Source: JAQVEM01 sp964601205
GTDB lineage: Bacteria; Actinomycetota; Humimicrobiia; Humimicrobiales; Humimicrobiaceae
DNA: 30,219 nucleotides
Assembly: GCA_964601205.1 (NCBI GenBank)
Contig: CAZRML010000017.1
Location: 1-30,219, forward strand
Direction: 5' to 3'
Shown here: positions 15,519 to 23,853 of the stretch, one piece after another
Layout: each line of letters opens with the position of its first letter
Position numbering within the stretch: position 1 is the first letter of the stretch
Program-made: the position numbers and the translations under genes
Notes under the pieces: model-generated
Seen by the model: the letters and a program-made list of their open reading frames with translations, nothing else
Database searches by the model: none
Told to the model about the DNA's origin: nothing

Positions 15519-16550
15519 TCAGGTACCCAGTAAAAAGTTTTTGATTCTGGCAATGATTCTTTTATCTGTTATGATACTGCTGGAGTGCAGCTTATTCAGC
15601 CAGTAAATTTCTGGTTTTCCGAGCTCTTCCCATAACTGGGTGGATGATTTTTTATTAAAATAAAGATCAAACCTGGAATTTATCATAAGTACTTTATCGG
15701 GTTTAATTTTATGAGCAAAGGCAAGCGGGTCACATAGAAAGCACATCTTAGTAGTTTCTTTCTTTAATTCGGGCAGGCCTTCAAAATCTATTTTTATATT
15801 TTCAGGTTTTAATTCTTTCATTTTGTTTAAAAATAACGGGAAGTTTGAATAAATGTTTCTGCATACTTCTCTTCTGATTTTACCCTTATATCTTTTATCT
15901 TTATAGATACAGTTTCCTCTGAGAACAAATCTTAGAACCCCTTTCCAGTGAATTTCTTCCCAGTTTCCTCCGCCTATCAGGAAAACGCCCCTGTCTATTC
16001 TGCTATCATTTGCCATGGTAATTAATGAAATCATACTTCCAAGGCTTACCCCGCAGATGTAAATATTGTTAAAATTAATTCTTTCCGAGAGAATATCTAT
16101 CAGTCTTTTTATATCAGCAACACTCTGGTGGAAAAAAAGAAGGGTCTGCAAATCATCAAAATAAATCAGCCTTTCACCACTTTTTTCACCCGGAGGGGTT
16201 CTATTTAAATGAAATGGAAGATTTATAAATGCACATGATAAATTACTGGAATTCATTTTATCTATAAAGTGATAATATTTTTTTAATTTATTTTTACTGG
16301 TAGAGAATCCGTGCACAACTATTAGCAGGTTATTATTTCCGTCATCGCGATTATTTTTGCTTAAACTGTGGTTATTTTTTTTGATTTTATTTTTATTCAG
16401 GAATAATCGGGCATTTGCTTTATCATTTAATTCTAATCCTGTTTGATAGGACGAATCATAGGTTAATTGATACTCTTTTATATAATTATTTTCACCTGTT
16501 TCTTCAAGTCTGTAATTAAAATTTTCATCTTTATTGCGGTACAGGTACAT
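15519..16550 (-). CDS. Alpha/beta hydrolase resembling the ABHD18-type group
   Basis: A 343-residue cytoplasmic protein with an alpha/beta hydrolase core. The oxyanion segment is LLIVVHGF (residues 75-82), the nucleophile elbow is ICGVSLGS with Ser169, the acid is probably in INSRFDLYF, and the histidine is in WLNKLHSSS. The segment LPFHLNRTPPGEKSGE (111-126) is a feature I associate with ABHD18-like hydrolases. The first 70 residues are variable and Asn/Lys-rich. AGGA about eight bases upstream supports the ATG at 16548-16550. No signal peptide is present. The substrate is unknown; an esterase or lipase activity would fit the fold. Confidence 0.8.
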   Translation of the reverse strand: MYLYRNKDENFNYRLEETGENNYIKEYQLTYDSSYQTGLELNDKANARLFLNKNKIKKNNHSLSKNNRDDGNNNLLIVVHGFSTSKNKLKKYYHFIDKMNSSNLSCAFINLPFHLNRTPPGEKSGERLIYFDDLQTLLFFHQSVADIKRLIDILSERINFNNIYICGVSLGSMISLITMANDSRIDRGVFLIGGGNWEEIHWKGVLRFVLRGNCIYKDKRYKGKIRREVCRNIYSNFPLFLNKMKELKPENIKIDFEGLPELKKETTKMCFLCDPLAFAHKIKPDKVLMINSRFDLYFNKKSSTQLWEELGKPEIYWLNKLHSSSIITDKRIIARIKNFLLGT

Positions 16551-16692
16551 TTGCTGATCCTATATTTATTAATGATTTTATTCCTCTAATGCTGTGCACC
16601 TAAAGTCTACATATCTAAAATTATACCGGATTCTTTATCAGGTTTAACCTTTAAATATTAACAGGATTTTTTTTTATTTAAAATGTATTAAA

Positions 16693-16730
16693 AATATTCT
16701 TTATAATATGTATAATATAAAAAGAATATT
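16693..16730. promoter_or_regulatory. Inverted repeat enclosing two TATAAT boxes upstream of the YtxH-type gene
   Basis: AATATTCTTT (16693-16702) and AAAGAATATT (16721-16730) are perfect ten-base inverted repeats. TATAAT occurs at 16702-16707 and 16711-16716, inside or touching the spacer. A regulator bound here would cover the promoter of the downstream gene, whose coding sequence starts about 33 bases later. Confidence 0.45.
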
Positions 16731-16762
16731 AAGCAAAATTATATTTGAACTCGGGAGGGTTT

Positions 16763-17083
16763 ATGAGTAATAACAATAGGTCAGGAACAATAACAGGTGC
16801 TTTTATCGGTTTTGCGCTCGGGTTTGTTGCGGGAGCAGTTACAGCGCTATTATTAACTACTAAAACCGGTGAGGAGTTACGCAGCGATATAAGAAAAGTA
16901 GCAAAGGAAGCACTGGATAAAGTTGAAGAGCAGGCAGGCAGGATAAAGAATATAACAAAAACCAGGTATAATGAGATAGTAAATAATGTAGTTTCAAATT
17001 ATAAAAAGTTAAAAGACCTTACGGAAAAGGAAATAGAATTCATAAAAAAAGTTATAGATGAACAGAAAAATGTGGCAAAATAA
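16763..17083 (+). CDS. YtxH domain stress-associated protein
   Basis: A 106-residue protein with a Gly/Ala-rich membrane-inserting helix at about residues 9-31 (TGAFIGFALGFVAGAVTALL), followed by TTKTGEELRSDIRK and a long charged helix. This is the YtxH pattern, seen in general-stress proteins of Gram-positive bacteria and similar to other Gly-zipper plus amphipathic-helix proteins. The start is the ATG at 16763 because GGGAGGG lies four to ten bases upstream; a TTG at 16745 lies before that site and is unlikely. It carries its own promoter region with an inverted repeat. The molecular function of the family is not established. Confidence 0.8.
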   Translation: MSNNNRSGTITGAFIGFALGFVAGAVTALLLTTKTGEELRSDIRKVAKEALDKVEEQAGRIKNITKTRYNEIVNNVVSNYKKLKDLTEKEIEFIKKVIDEQKNVAK

Positions 17084-17510
17084 GTAAAGCGATATTTTAA
17101 AATAACCATTCATTTAAGTTGCTACTTAAAATTTCTAAGCCTGCAAGAGAGTGCTTTTACCGGTTGTAGCACTATAAGGCCGCTAATAAGAAACATATTA
17201 TAGATTTTCTAGGGCTTAAACCTGTTATCTAAAAAAGTTATGAATTTGCTAAAAAAGTCAGTGGTTGTTAAAAAAACATTGAATAATTTTGCCTGGTTAC
17301 AGGATGCTTCTAGAAATATGATAATGGATATTTTCTTAAAATAAAAGGTGATCAGAGATTATTTCTCATATATATAATAAAATCTTAAAAAAGATGGCGA
17401 TAAAATTCACAGGATTAACACTCCGGTAATTGTTGCAAATAAACAGGTGGGGTAATATTATTATAATTGAGTAATAATTTTAAACAATAATTAAGAAGGC
17501 GAAAAGCCAG
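17084..17510. other. 427-base gene-free stretch, possibly holding a decayed ORF
   Basis: No intact gene is visible. A 34-codon frame from the ATG at about 17239 (FAWLQDASRNMIMDIF within it) and a separate short frame near 17388-17457 (HRINTPVIVANKQVG) have coding-like composition but are interrupted by stops and lie in different frames, so they may be remnants of one lost gene. AGAAGG at 17494-17499 is the ribosome binding site of korA. A TTGCAA at 17433-17438 and a TATAAT at 17462-17467 are too far apart (23 bases) for a standard promoter. Confidence 0.4.
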
Positions 17511-19244
17511 ATGAAAGTTTCCAATATAAGCTGGAAGTTAGGCGGGGAAGCAGGTTCTGGAATATTAACTGCCGGTTTAATCTTTTCAAAAATATTTGCC
17601 AGGAAAGGTTACTTCGTTATTGATAATAATGAGTATCCATCTCTGATAAGAGGCGGGCATAATACATATACTGTAAGAATAAGTTCCAGTGAAATATTTT
17701 CTATTAACAAAAGTATTAATATTCTGGTTGCATTAAATAAAGAAACTGTAGAGCTTCATCAGGATGAAGTGACATATGGGGGATATATTGTTTACGACGA
17801 TAAAGTTCTTGATATTGGTGATTTTAATAAAGCTAGAAGAGATATTAATTATATAATGGTGCCATTTTATAAGATTGTTTCAGAGTTAGGAGCTCCTGGA
17901 GTTATGGTGAACAGTATTTCACTGGGAGCTTCTGTAGCTCTTTTAAACTATGACCTTGAGATGCTAAAGAATGTAGTTAAAGATATTTTCAGCAAAGAAG
18001 ACCCCGGTGTCACAAATTTGAATATTAAGTTATCCGAGCTTGGTTATAAATATATACGGGAGAAATTGAAATTAAAAGCTTACGAGTTAGAGATAGTCAA
18101 ACCTGCGGGCAAGATTCTTGTGAATGGTAATGATGCAGTATTTTTAGGAGCTGTAAGGTCTGGATGTAAATTTTACGCAGCTTATCCAACCACTCCTTCT
18201 TCTTCAATATTAAATTCATTTGCTTCAGTAGAAGAAAATTATAATATCATAACCAAGCAGGCCGAAGATGATATAGCAGTAATTAATATGGTACTCGGGG
18301 CTTCTTTTGCCGGGGTCAGAGCAATGGCTGCTACTTCCGGGAGCGGCCTCTCTCTCATGAGTGAAGGAATAGGGAGTGCAGCTATGACCGAAACTCCAAT
18401 TGTTATTGTATCATGTCAGAGGCCTGGCCCGGCTACAGGGCTTCCTACCTGGACCGAACAGGGCGATTTATTGTTTGCAACTCACGCATCACAGGGAGAA
18501 TTTCTGAGGGTGATACTGGCGCCCGGAGACCCCGGGGAGTGTTTTTATCTTACCGGAAAAGCTTTTAATCTTGCTGATAAATATCAGATACCGGTTATTT
18601 TAATGCTGGACAAATACCTATCGGAAAGCCATTTTTCCTATGATAAGTTTGAATTTAAAAACATAACCGTAAATAGAGGGAAGTTAATTACGGGAAATAA
18701 GAATATAGATGATAAATATGAACGTTATGCTGACACCGATGATGGTGTTTCTCCCAGGGCAATTCCCGGTGTGGAAGATGGAATTTTTATTGCCAATAGC
18801 GAGGAGCATGACCGGTATGGATATACGGATGAGAGTTCATACAACAGAAAAACTATGGTAGATAAGAGATTCAGGAAAATTGAAAAATTAATTGAGGAGA
18901 TTCCGCCACCAAGAATATACGGGCCTACAGATGCTGAAATTACAATCTGGAGCTGGGGTTCATGCAAGGGCCCTATTCTTGAGGCTATGAATATATTGAA
19001 TCAGAAAGAAAAAAAGGTTAATTTTATTCACTTTACTTATTTATACCCGTTTGATGGAGAGGTTATTGAAAGAATTTTAAGTGAAACCAATAAAAATATT
19101 GTAGTGGAGAATAATAAAACTTCACAGCTGGCGAAAATTATAACCATGAATACCGGATATAAAATCAAGAATAAAATCCTGAAATACAGCGGAAGACAAT
19201 TTTTACCTGAAGAGATTATAAGTGGTATTGAAAAAATAGAATAA
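17511..19244 (+). CDS. korA: 2-oxoacid:ferredoxin oxidoreductase, fused gamma-alpha subunit
   Basis: A 577-residue subunit of the thiamine diphosphate-dependent enzyme that oxidises a 2-oxoacid and CoA to acyl-CoA, passing electrons to ferredoxin. The N-terminal gamma domain (about 1-190) opens with SWKLGGEAGSGILTAGLIFS and contains YPSLIRGGHNTYTVRIS. The alpha part begins near 200 with VFLGAVRSGCKFYAAYPTTP, has KQAEDDIAVINMVLGASFAG, ATSGSGLSLMSEG and VSCQRPGPATGLPTW, and ends with a C-terminal domain (ITIWSWGSCKGPILEA). This gamma-alpha fusion is typical of KorA-type two-subunit enzymes. It is co-transcribed with korB, 41 bases before the likely korB start. The substrate (2-oxoglutarate, pyruvate or branched chain) cannot be set from sequence. 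Confidence 0.92.
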   Translation: MKVSNISWKLGGEAGSGILTAGLIFSKIFARKGYFVIDNNEYPSLIRGGHNTYTVRISSSEIFSINKSINILVALNKETVELHQDEVTYGGYIVYDDKVLDIGDFNKARRDINYIMVPFYKIVSELGAPGVMVNSISLGASVALLNYDLEMLKNVVKDIFSKEDPGVTNLNIKLSELGYKYIREKLKLKAYELEIVKPAGKILVNGNDAVFLGAVRSGCKFYAAYPTTPSSSILNSFASVEENYNIITKQAEDDIAVINMVLGASFAGVRAMAATSGSGLSLMSEGIGSAAMTETPIVIVSCQRPGPATGLPTWTEQGDLLFATHASQGEFLRVILAPGDPGECFYLTGKAFNLADKYQIPVILMLDKYLSESHFSYDKFEFKNITVNRGKLITGNKNIDDKYERYADTDDGVSPRAIPGVEDGIFIANSEEHDRYGYTDESSYNRKTMVDKRFRKIEKLIEEIPPPRIYGPTDAEITIWSWGSCKGPILEAMNILNQKEKKVNFIHFTYLYPFDGEVIERILSETNKNIVVENNKTSQLAKIITMNTGYKIKNKILKYSGRQFLPEEIISGIEKIE

Positions 19245-19285
19245 AAGTTAAGAAGATTATTTTGAAGAAATCTGGTGAAAAGAAA

Positions 19286-20176
19286 ATGGCTAAAGGTAAA
19301 TCAAAGAGGAAAAGATATAATTTAGACCTCTCTGATTTTAACACAGAAAGAAGGCCAACCTGGTGTCCCGGTTGCGGGGATTACAGTGTATGGAATTCAC
19401 TGAAAAAATCTTTTGTTAGCCTGAATTTGAGACCACATGAAATTTTGATGGTGCACGGCATTGGGTGTTCGGGGAATGGTACAAATTTTATAAGAACATA
19501 CGCGTTCCATTCACTACATGGAAGAACTCTTCCCGTAGCCACGGGAGCAAAACTTGCCAACCATAAATTAACAGTAATAGCGGTGGGAGGGGATGGCGAT
19601 GGATTGAGTATTGGTAGTAATCATTTGGTGCACACCTGCAGGAGGAATATTAATCTGACCTATCTTTTATGTGACAATAAAATTTTTGGTCTTACAAATG
19701 GTCAGGCTGCTCCTACCAGTGACAGGGGATTAAGGACCAGGTCAGAACCTTCGGGCGTGCTGGAAATACCTCTAAATCCTGTATTGCTTGCCCTGGTATC
19801 CGGAGCGACTTTTGTTGCAAGAGGTTTCTCCGGGGATGTGAAGCATTTATCAGAGATAATAAAAAAGGCTATAAAACACAGGGGATTTTCTTTTGTAGAT
19901 ATTCTTCAACCATGTATAACGCTTGACAGAAGTAATACTTATAAATTTTACAGGGGAAAAATATACAGGATTGACGAGCTTAAAAATTATGATAGAAAGG
20001 ATCTGGACAGGGCAATTAAAACATCTATGGGGGAGGATAAAATACCGATAGGAATTTTCTACCAGGTAGAGAAACCGCTGTATGAGGACGAGCTGAAGCA
20101 AATAGAAAGAAAACCACTGGTTGACCATATTATAACTGATATAGATATCAATAGATTATTGAACAGGTATTATTAA
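19286..20176 (+). CDS. korB: 2-oxoacid:ferredoxin oxidoreductase, beta subunit
   Basis: A 296-residue subunit that holds thiamine diphosphate and one [4Fe-4S] cluster. Cluster cysteines are seen in WCPGCGDYS (Cys27 and Cys30), in MVHGIGCSG, and in DILQPCITL. The cofactor motif is AVGGDGDGLSIGSNH followed by LLCDNKIFGLTNGQAAPTS. The ATG at 19286 is preferred because GGTGA lies seven bases upstream; a TTG at 19262 in the same frame has a poorer site and would only add eight residues. No separate ferredoxin (delta) subunit is encoded beside it, consistent with two-subunit Kor enzymes. Confidence 0.93.
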   Translation: MAKGKSKRKRYNLDLSDFNTERRPTWCPGCGDYSVWNSLKKSFVSLNLRPHEILMVHGIGCSGNGTNFIRTYAFHSLHGRTLPVATGAKLANHKLTVIAVGGDGDGLSIGSNHLVHTCRRNINLTYLLCDNKIFGLTNGQAAPTSDRGLRTRSEPSGVLEIPLNPVLLALVSGATFVARGFSGDVKHLSEIIKKAIKHRGFSFVDILQPCITLDRSNTYKFYRGKIYRIDELKNYDRKDLDRAIKTSMGEDKIPIGIFYQVEKPLYEDELKQIERKPLVDHIITDIDINRLLNRYY

Positions 20177-20234
20177 ATATAGCCGGTAATATTACTACAG
20201 AAAATTTTATAACCTATTGTCTGATAATTAGTAA

Positions 20235-20852
20235 GTGAATAAGAGCCCTGTTATAAAATATAAAGAATTTAAAATAGTAGCCATATATGGCAGCCCACGG
20301 AAAAGTGGGAATAGCAGCATATTGCTGGACAGGTTTCTTGATGGTGTAGCAGAAGCCGCCGGTTTAGCTGACAGGCAATTAGATATTAAAAAAATCATAA
20401 CAGCAGATTTAAATATATCTCCCTGCAAAGAATGCCGTGAATGCTCTAAAACAGGGGAATGCATTATAGAAGATGCAATGCAGCAGGTATTTGATGATTT
20501 GATTGAAGCTGATTTTCTGGCTGTAGCATCTCCTGTGTTTTTTACTACGGTGCCGGGATGTTTAAAGGCATTAATTGATAGATGCCAGAGATTCTGGTCG
20601 CTAAAGTATGAACATAAAAAAATGGTAGTTAACAAAGACAGGGGAGGTATTTTTATAAGTACTGCCGGTTCAGCTTCGGAAGATATTTTTAATTGTCCAA
20701 GAAAAGTAATCCGTTCTTTTTTTGATGTTTTATATGTTGATTATATAAGAGATTTTTTATTTAATGGCGTGGATGATGCCGGTGATATATTGAGAGATAG
20801 AGAAGCAATGAAAAGTTTATATTTTTTTGGAAGAGAAAAAGTTTTATTTTAA
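20235..20852 (+). CDS. Iron-sulfur flavoprotein, NADPH-dependent FMN reductase fold
   Basis: A 205-residue flavodoxin-like protein. The FMN phosphate loop is VAIYGSPRKSGNSSILLD near the N-terminus. The compact cysteine motif CKECRECSKTGEC (C-x2-C-x2-C-x5-C, about residues 64-76) matches the [4Fe-4S] site of Isf-type iron-sulfur flavoproteins of anaerobes. ASPVFFTTVPGCLKALIDRC lines the flavin site. The GTG at 20235 is the only reasonable start in frame, but it has no visible ribosome binding site. It lies 58 bases after korB and may share its transcript; an electron-transfer partner role with ferredoxin is plausible but inferred. Confidence 0.85.
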   Translation: MNKSPVIKYKEFKIVAIYGSPRKSGNSSILLDRFLDGVAEAAGLADRQLDIKKIITADLNISPCKECRECSKTGECIIEDAMQQVFDDLIEADFLAVASPVFFTTVPGCLKALIDRCQRFWSLKYEHKKMVVNKDRGGIFISTAGSASEDIFNCPRKVIRSFFDVLYVDYIRDFLFNGVDDAGDILRDREAMKSLYFFGREKVLF

Positions 20853-20873
20853 TTAAATTTTTATTTTGATTTG

Positions 20874-20882
20874 TGCTAAAAT
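20874..20882 (+). promoter_or_regulatory. Extended -10 promoter candidate for lgt
   Basis: TGCTAAAAT fits TGn-TAnAAT and would start transcription near 20889, about 43 bases before lgt. No clear -35 is present. Confidence 0.35.
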
Positions 20883-20931
20883 CTTAAATATTTATTATAT
20901 TGAAAATAGAAATTTTATTTAAGGAGGATAT

Positions 20932-21759
20932 TTGCACGTGGACCCGGTTGCTTTTAGTATTTCAGGATTTGAAATAAGATGGTATGGTATAATAACTGCC
21001 CTGTCTCTCATAGCAGGTTTTACAGTTGCATATTTTTTGGCCGGGTACAGAGGTGAGAAAAAGGATGAAATTCTTAATTTTGCACCCTTTGCCGTAGTAT
21101 TTTCAATTATTGGTGCAAGGCTTCTTCATGTTTTAGTAAACTGGTCTTATTATGCCCAGCATCCTGTATATGTTTTTGCCCTGAGGAGAGGCGGCCAGGC
21201 TATTCAGGGAGCCATACTGGGTGGCGTTCTGACTCTTATAGTATTTTGCAGGATAAGGAAACTTGATTTCTGGTTATGGGCCGATATAGGTTCTACGGGA
21301 TTAATGCTGGGTCAGGCAATAGGCAGGTGGGGTAATTTTTTTAATCAGGAAGCTTTCGGGAAACCAACCAGTCTTCCATGGGCGATTTATATAGAATCTG
21401 CAAATAGGCCTAATGATTATTTAAGTTTTGAATATTTTCATCCCACATTTTTTTATGAATCCCTGGCAAACTTTTTACTATTTATAGTGCTTATGTTTAT
21501 GCACAGTTATTACAGGAAAAGGCCCGGTAAACTTCCCAGTGGATTAATACTGTCAATGTATCTCGGGATATACTCCATTTATAGAACGATCATAGAGTAT
21601 TATCGTATTGACAGTACTTCCTTTAGCACGCCTTTTGGTGAAATCAAGGTGGTATATATTATTAATTTAATTACTATAATAGCTGCAATGCTGATAGCAG
21701 ATTATGTAACCAGGAAATTTAATGAAAGAAAACAGCTGGAGGAGAATACCGAAAAATAG
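20932..21759 (+). CDS. lgt: Prolipoprotein diacylglyceryl transferase
   Basis: A 275-residue membrane enzyme that moves diacylglycerol from phosphatidylglycerol onto the lipobox cysteine of prolipoproteins. It shows EIRWYGII near the N-terminus, FSIIGARLLHVLVNW, RRGGQAIQGAILGG, the family signature GQAIGRWGNFFNQEAFG, the FHPTFFYESL segment and YSIYRTIIEYYRIDS at the C-terminus, with about seven membrane spans. The start is TTG at 20932, four bases after AGGAGG; GTG at 20938, ten bases after it, would give MDPVAFSISG and is about as likely. An intrinsic terminator follows directly. It would modify the lipoprotein encoded at 6453, among others. Confidence 0.96.
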   Translation: MHVDPVAFSISGFEIRWYGIITALSLIAGFTVAYFLAGYRGEKKDEILNFAPFAVVFSIIGARLLHVLVNWSYYAQHPVYVFALRRGGQAIQGAILGGVLTLIVFCRIRKLDFWLWADIGSTGLMLGQAIGRWGNFFNQEAFGKPTSLPWAIYIESANRPNDYLSFEYFHPTFFYESLANFLLFIVLMFMHSYYRKRPGKLPSGLILSMYLGIYSIYRTIIEYYRIDSTSFSTPFGEIKVVYIINLITIIAAMLIADYVTRKFNERKQLEENTEK

Positions 21760-21760
21760 T

Positions 21761-21788
21761 TCCGGTATAATGATACCGGATATTTTTT
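21761..21788 (+). terminator. Intrinsic terminator of lgt
   Basis: TCCGGTAT (21761-21768) and ATACCGGA (21773-21780) form a perfect eight-base stem with a four-base loop, followed by TATTTTTT. It begins two bases after the lgt stop codon. Confidence 0.9.
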
Positions 21789-21856
21789 GACAGCAGCTCC
21801 TGCTGATAATATTCAAATAGTTATTATTTTATTTTTATTGTTCAGACTATCTCTGA

Positions 21857-22408
21857 TTACCTTTTACTGTATATGCAGCCACAGTAATTTTGTCTGTAAA
21901 GATTCAGGTTTTTGCTTAGCTGCACAGTTTTTTTAAATCCATCCTTTTTCTTAAAATCAGCCTGATAAAAATTAATTTTTTTTAGTGCCCCTATCTCCAG
22001 GCCGATGGAATTTATGACCTTCTGATTTTTATGGGGGCTTACGGTAAGAGTGGTACCAAAGAAATCAAATCCAAGCTTTTTTGCTGTTTTTGCGGCATTT
22101 TCCAGACGCATTTTAAAACATACAGTGCATCTATTACCGCCTTCAGGTTCATCTTTTAAGTTTTTTGTTAGCCGGAACCATTTTTTAATTTCATATTCTC
22201 CGGTTATAAGAGGGACAGAATAGGTTTTTGAAACAGTTATTACCCCTTCAAGCCTTTTAAAATATTCTTTTACCGGGTGTATATTGGGGTTGTAGAAGAA
22301 AAAGGTTACATTAAAATCTTTTCTTAAAAGAAGATAAGGGTGGAGAGAGCAGGTACCACAGCAAACGTGGAGAAGTATTCCGGGCTTTGAATTCAGGTTT
22401 TCTGACAT
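21857..22408 (-). CDS. queH: Epoxyqueuosine reductase QueH (DUF208)
   Basis: A 183-residue enzyme that reduces epoxyqueuosine to queuosine in tRNA, the last step of queuosine synthesis. It carries ILLHVCCGTCSLHP near the N-terminus, the FFYNPNIHPVKEYFKRLE segment, RCTVCFKMRLENAAKTA, FFGTTLTVSPHKNQ, and the C-terminal YRQNYCGCIYSKR. The cysteine pairs in the first, third and last of these are the expected cluster and redox ligands of QueH, which replaces the cobalamin-dependent QueG in many anaerobes. It begins at the ATG at 22406-22408, divergent from hisD; no clear ribosome binding site is visible. No other queuosine gene is present here. Confidence 0.92.
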   Translation of the reverse strand: MSENLNSKPGILLHVCCGTCSLHPYLLLRKDFNVTFFFYNPNIHPVKEYFKRLEGVITVSKTYSVPLITGEYEIKKWFRLTKNLKDEPEGGNRCTVCFKMRLENAAKTAKKLGFDFFGTTLTVSPHKNQKVINSIGLEIGALKKINFYQADFKKKDGFKKTVQLSKNLNLYRQNYCGCIYSKR

Positions 22409-22431
22409 TTTATCTAAATAGTAATTTTATT

Positions 22432-22460
22432 TTGCCAATTTTATATTCTTTAGGTATATT
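22432..22460 (+). promoter_or_regulatory. Sigma-70-type promoter of hisD-hisC
   Basis: TTGCCA (22432-22437) and TATATT (22455-22460) are spaced by 17 bases. Transcription would start near 22467, about 30 bases before the hisD ATG. The site lies just upstream of the divergent queH gene. Confidence 0.55.
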
Positions 22461-22497
22461 AATAAAAACATTTAAAAGTATCAAAGGTCTTTTTTTA

Positions 22498-23853
22498 ATG
22501 AATTATGATTTTTTAAAAATTGAAAAGCCTGAAAAAATTGAAGAAATTTACTCTTATATAAAAAGAGGCTTTAAGGTGCCTCCCTCAGTCGAAAAAACAG
22601 TAAACCATATATTGAAGGAAGTAAAAGCAAAGGGGGATGTAGCTTTATTAAAACTGTGCGGGAAGTTTGATAATTTCAGAGCTAAAAGTATTGATGAGTT
22701 CAGGGTAAAAGAGCAAGAAATTAAGTCCGCAGAAATAACAGTGAAAAAAAGCTTGCCCCGGCTGGTTGAAGCCCTGGAAGTGAGTTACGAAAATATTAAG
22801 GAATACCACACCGCTCAGATGGATAGGATAGCGGGTTCCTGGGTTATAAGGCCCGGTAAAGACAAAAAAATCGGGCAAATAATGATGCCGCTTGAAAGAG
22901 TGGGGATATACATACCGGGGGGAAGATACATATATCCATCCTCAGTACTTATGACTGTAATCCCGGCACTGATAGCCGGAGTAAAAGAAATTGTTATTTG
23001 CACCCCGCCGCGGCCAGACGGTAGTCTGGATAAAATTCTTTTGTATCTGTGCAGTAAATTCGGTATTAAGGAAATTTATAAGATAGGCGGCGCGCAGGCA
23101 ATAGGGGCTCTTGCTTATGGCACCCGGAGTATAAGAAGGGTAGATAAAATTGTTGGTCCGGGAAATATTTATGTTGCTGCTGCAAAAAAAATGGTTTTTG
23201 GTGATGTGGGTATTGACAGCCTGGCAGGTCCGAGTGAAATAACTGTAATAGCAGATGATTCTTCAGATAGCGATTTAATTGCAGCTGACCTGATTTCACA
23301 GGCCGAGCATGACCCTGACTCCAGGAGTATACTTCTAACAAGCAGTATAAAGACTGCTGAAAAGACAATTGAGAATATTTACAGACACCTGTATTTGCTT
23401 GAAAGTAAACCGGAAAGTAAAGCTAATGCCGGTGTTATTCTGAAGTCGCTTAAGAGTAATTGTAAAATTATTTATCACAGCGAAGGAGACTGGCTGGTAA
23501 AGTTTTGCAATATAATAGCCCCCGAGCACCTCGAGATAATGACAAAAAATACCAGAAGGATTTTAGGGAAAATAAAAAATGCAGGCTCTATATTTATCGG
23601 GGAATACTCGCCTGTGGCAGTTGGCGATTATATAGGTGGAACCAACCATGTAATTCCTACAAACGGTAGTGCAAGGTTTTCTTCGCCACTGGGTGTTGAA
23701 GATTTTTTAAAGAGAAGCAGTGTAACCATTTATGGAAAAAATGCTTTAAAGAAAGAAATGAAATTTATTGAAACATTATCGGAATTTGAGAAATTATTTG
23801 CCCACAGCTATTCTGTGAAGGTTAGATTTAAAGATAAGGAACAAAAATTATGA
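22498..23853 (+). CDS. hisD: Histidinol dehydrogenase
   Basis: A 451-residue zinc enzyme that oxidises L-histidinol to L-histidine in two NAD-dependent steps. Family segments are IMMPLERVGIYIPGGRY, VDKIVGPGNIYVAAAKKMVF, DSLAGPSEITVIAD, ISQAEHDPDS (zinc-binding Gln and His), IAPEHLEIM (catalytic Glu and His), GDYIGGTNHVIPT (zinc-binding Asp) and the C-terminal LFAHSYSVKVRF (last zinc-binding His). I place the start at the ATG at 22498, with AAAGGT nine bases upstream, because the longer open frame from 22387 overlaps the divergent queH start and adds an unrelated hydrophobic stretch. Its stop overlaps the hisC start. Confidence 0.96.
   Translation: MNYDFLKIEKPEKIEEIYSYIKRGFKVPPSVEKTVNHILKEVKAKGDVALLKLCGKFDNFRAKSIDEFRVKEQEIKSAEITVKKSLPRLVEALEVSYENIKEYHTAQMDRIAGSWVIRPGKDKKIGQIMMPLERVGIYIPGGRYIYPSSVLMTVIPALIAGVKEIVICTPPRPDGSLDKILLYLCSKFGIKEIYKIGGAQAIGALAYGTRSIRRVDKIVGPGNIYVAAAKKMVFGDVGIDSLAGPSEITVIADDSSDSDLIAADLISQAEHDPDSRSILLTSSIKTAEKTIENIYRHLYLLESKPESKANAGVILKSLKSNCKIIYHSEGDWLVKFCNIIAPEHLEIMTKNTRRILGKIKNAGSIFIGEYSPVAVGDYIGGTNHVIPTNGSARFSSPLGVEDFLKRSSVTIYGKNALKKEMKFIETLSEFEKLFAHSYSVKVRFKDKEQKL

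Noticed and set aside
22387..22497. Longer hisD start giving 488 residues
   Set aside because: It overlaps the divergent queH start and the predicted hisD promoter, and adds an unrelated hydrophobic stretch; the ATG at 22498 has a ribosome binding site.
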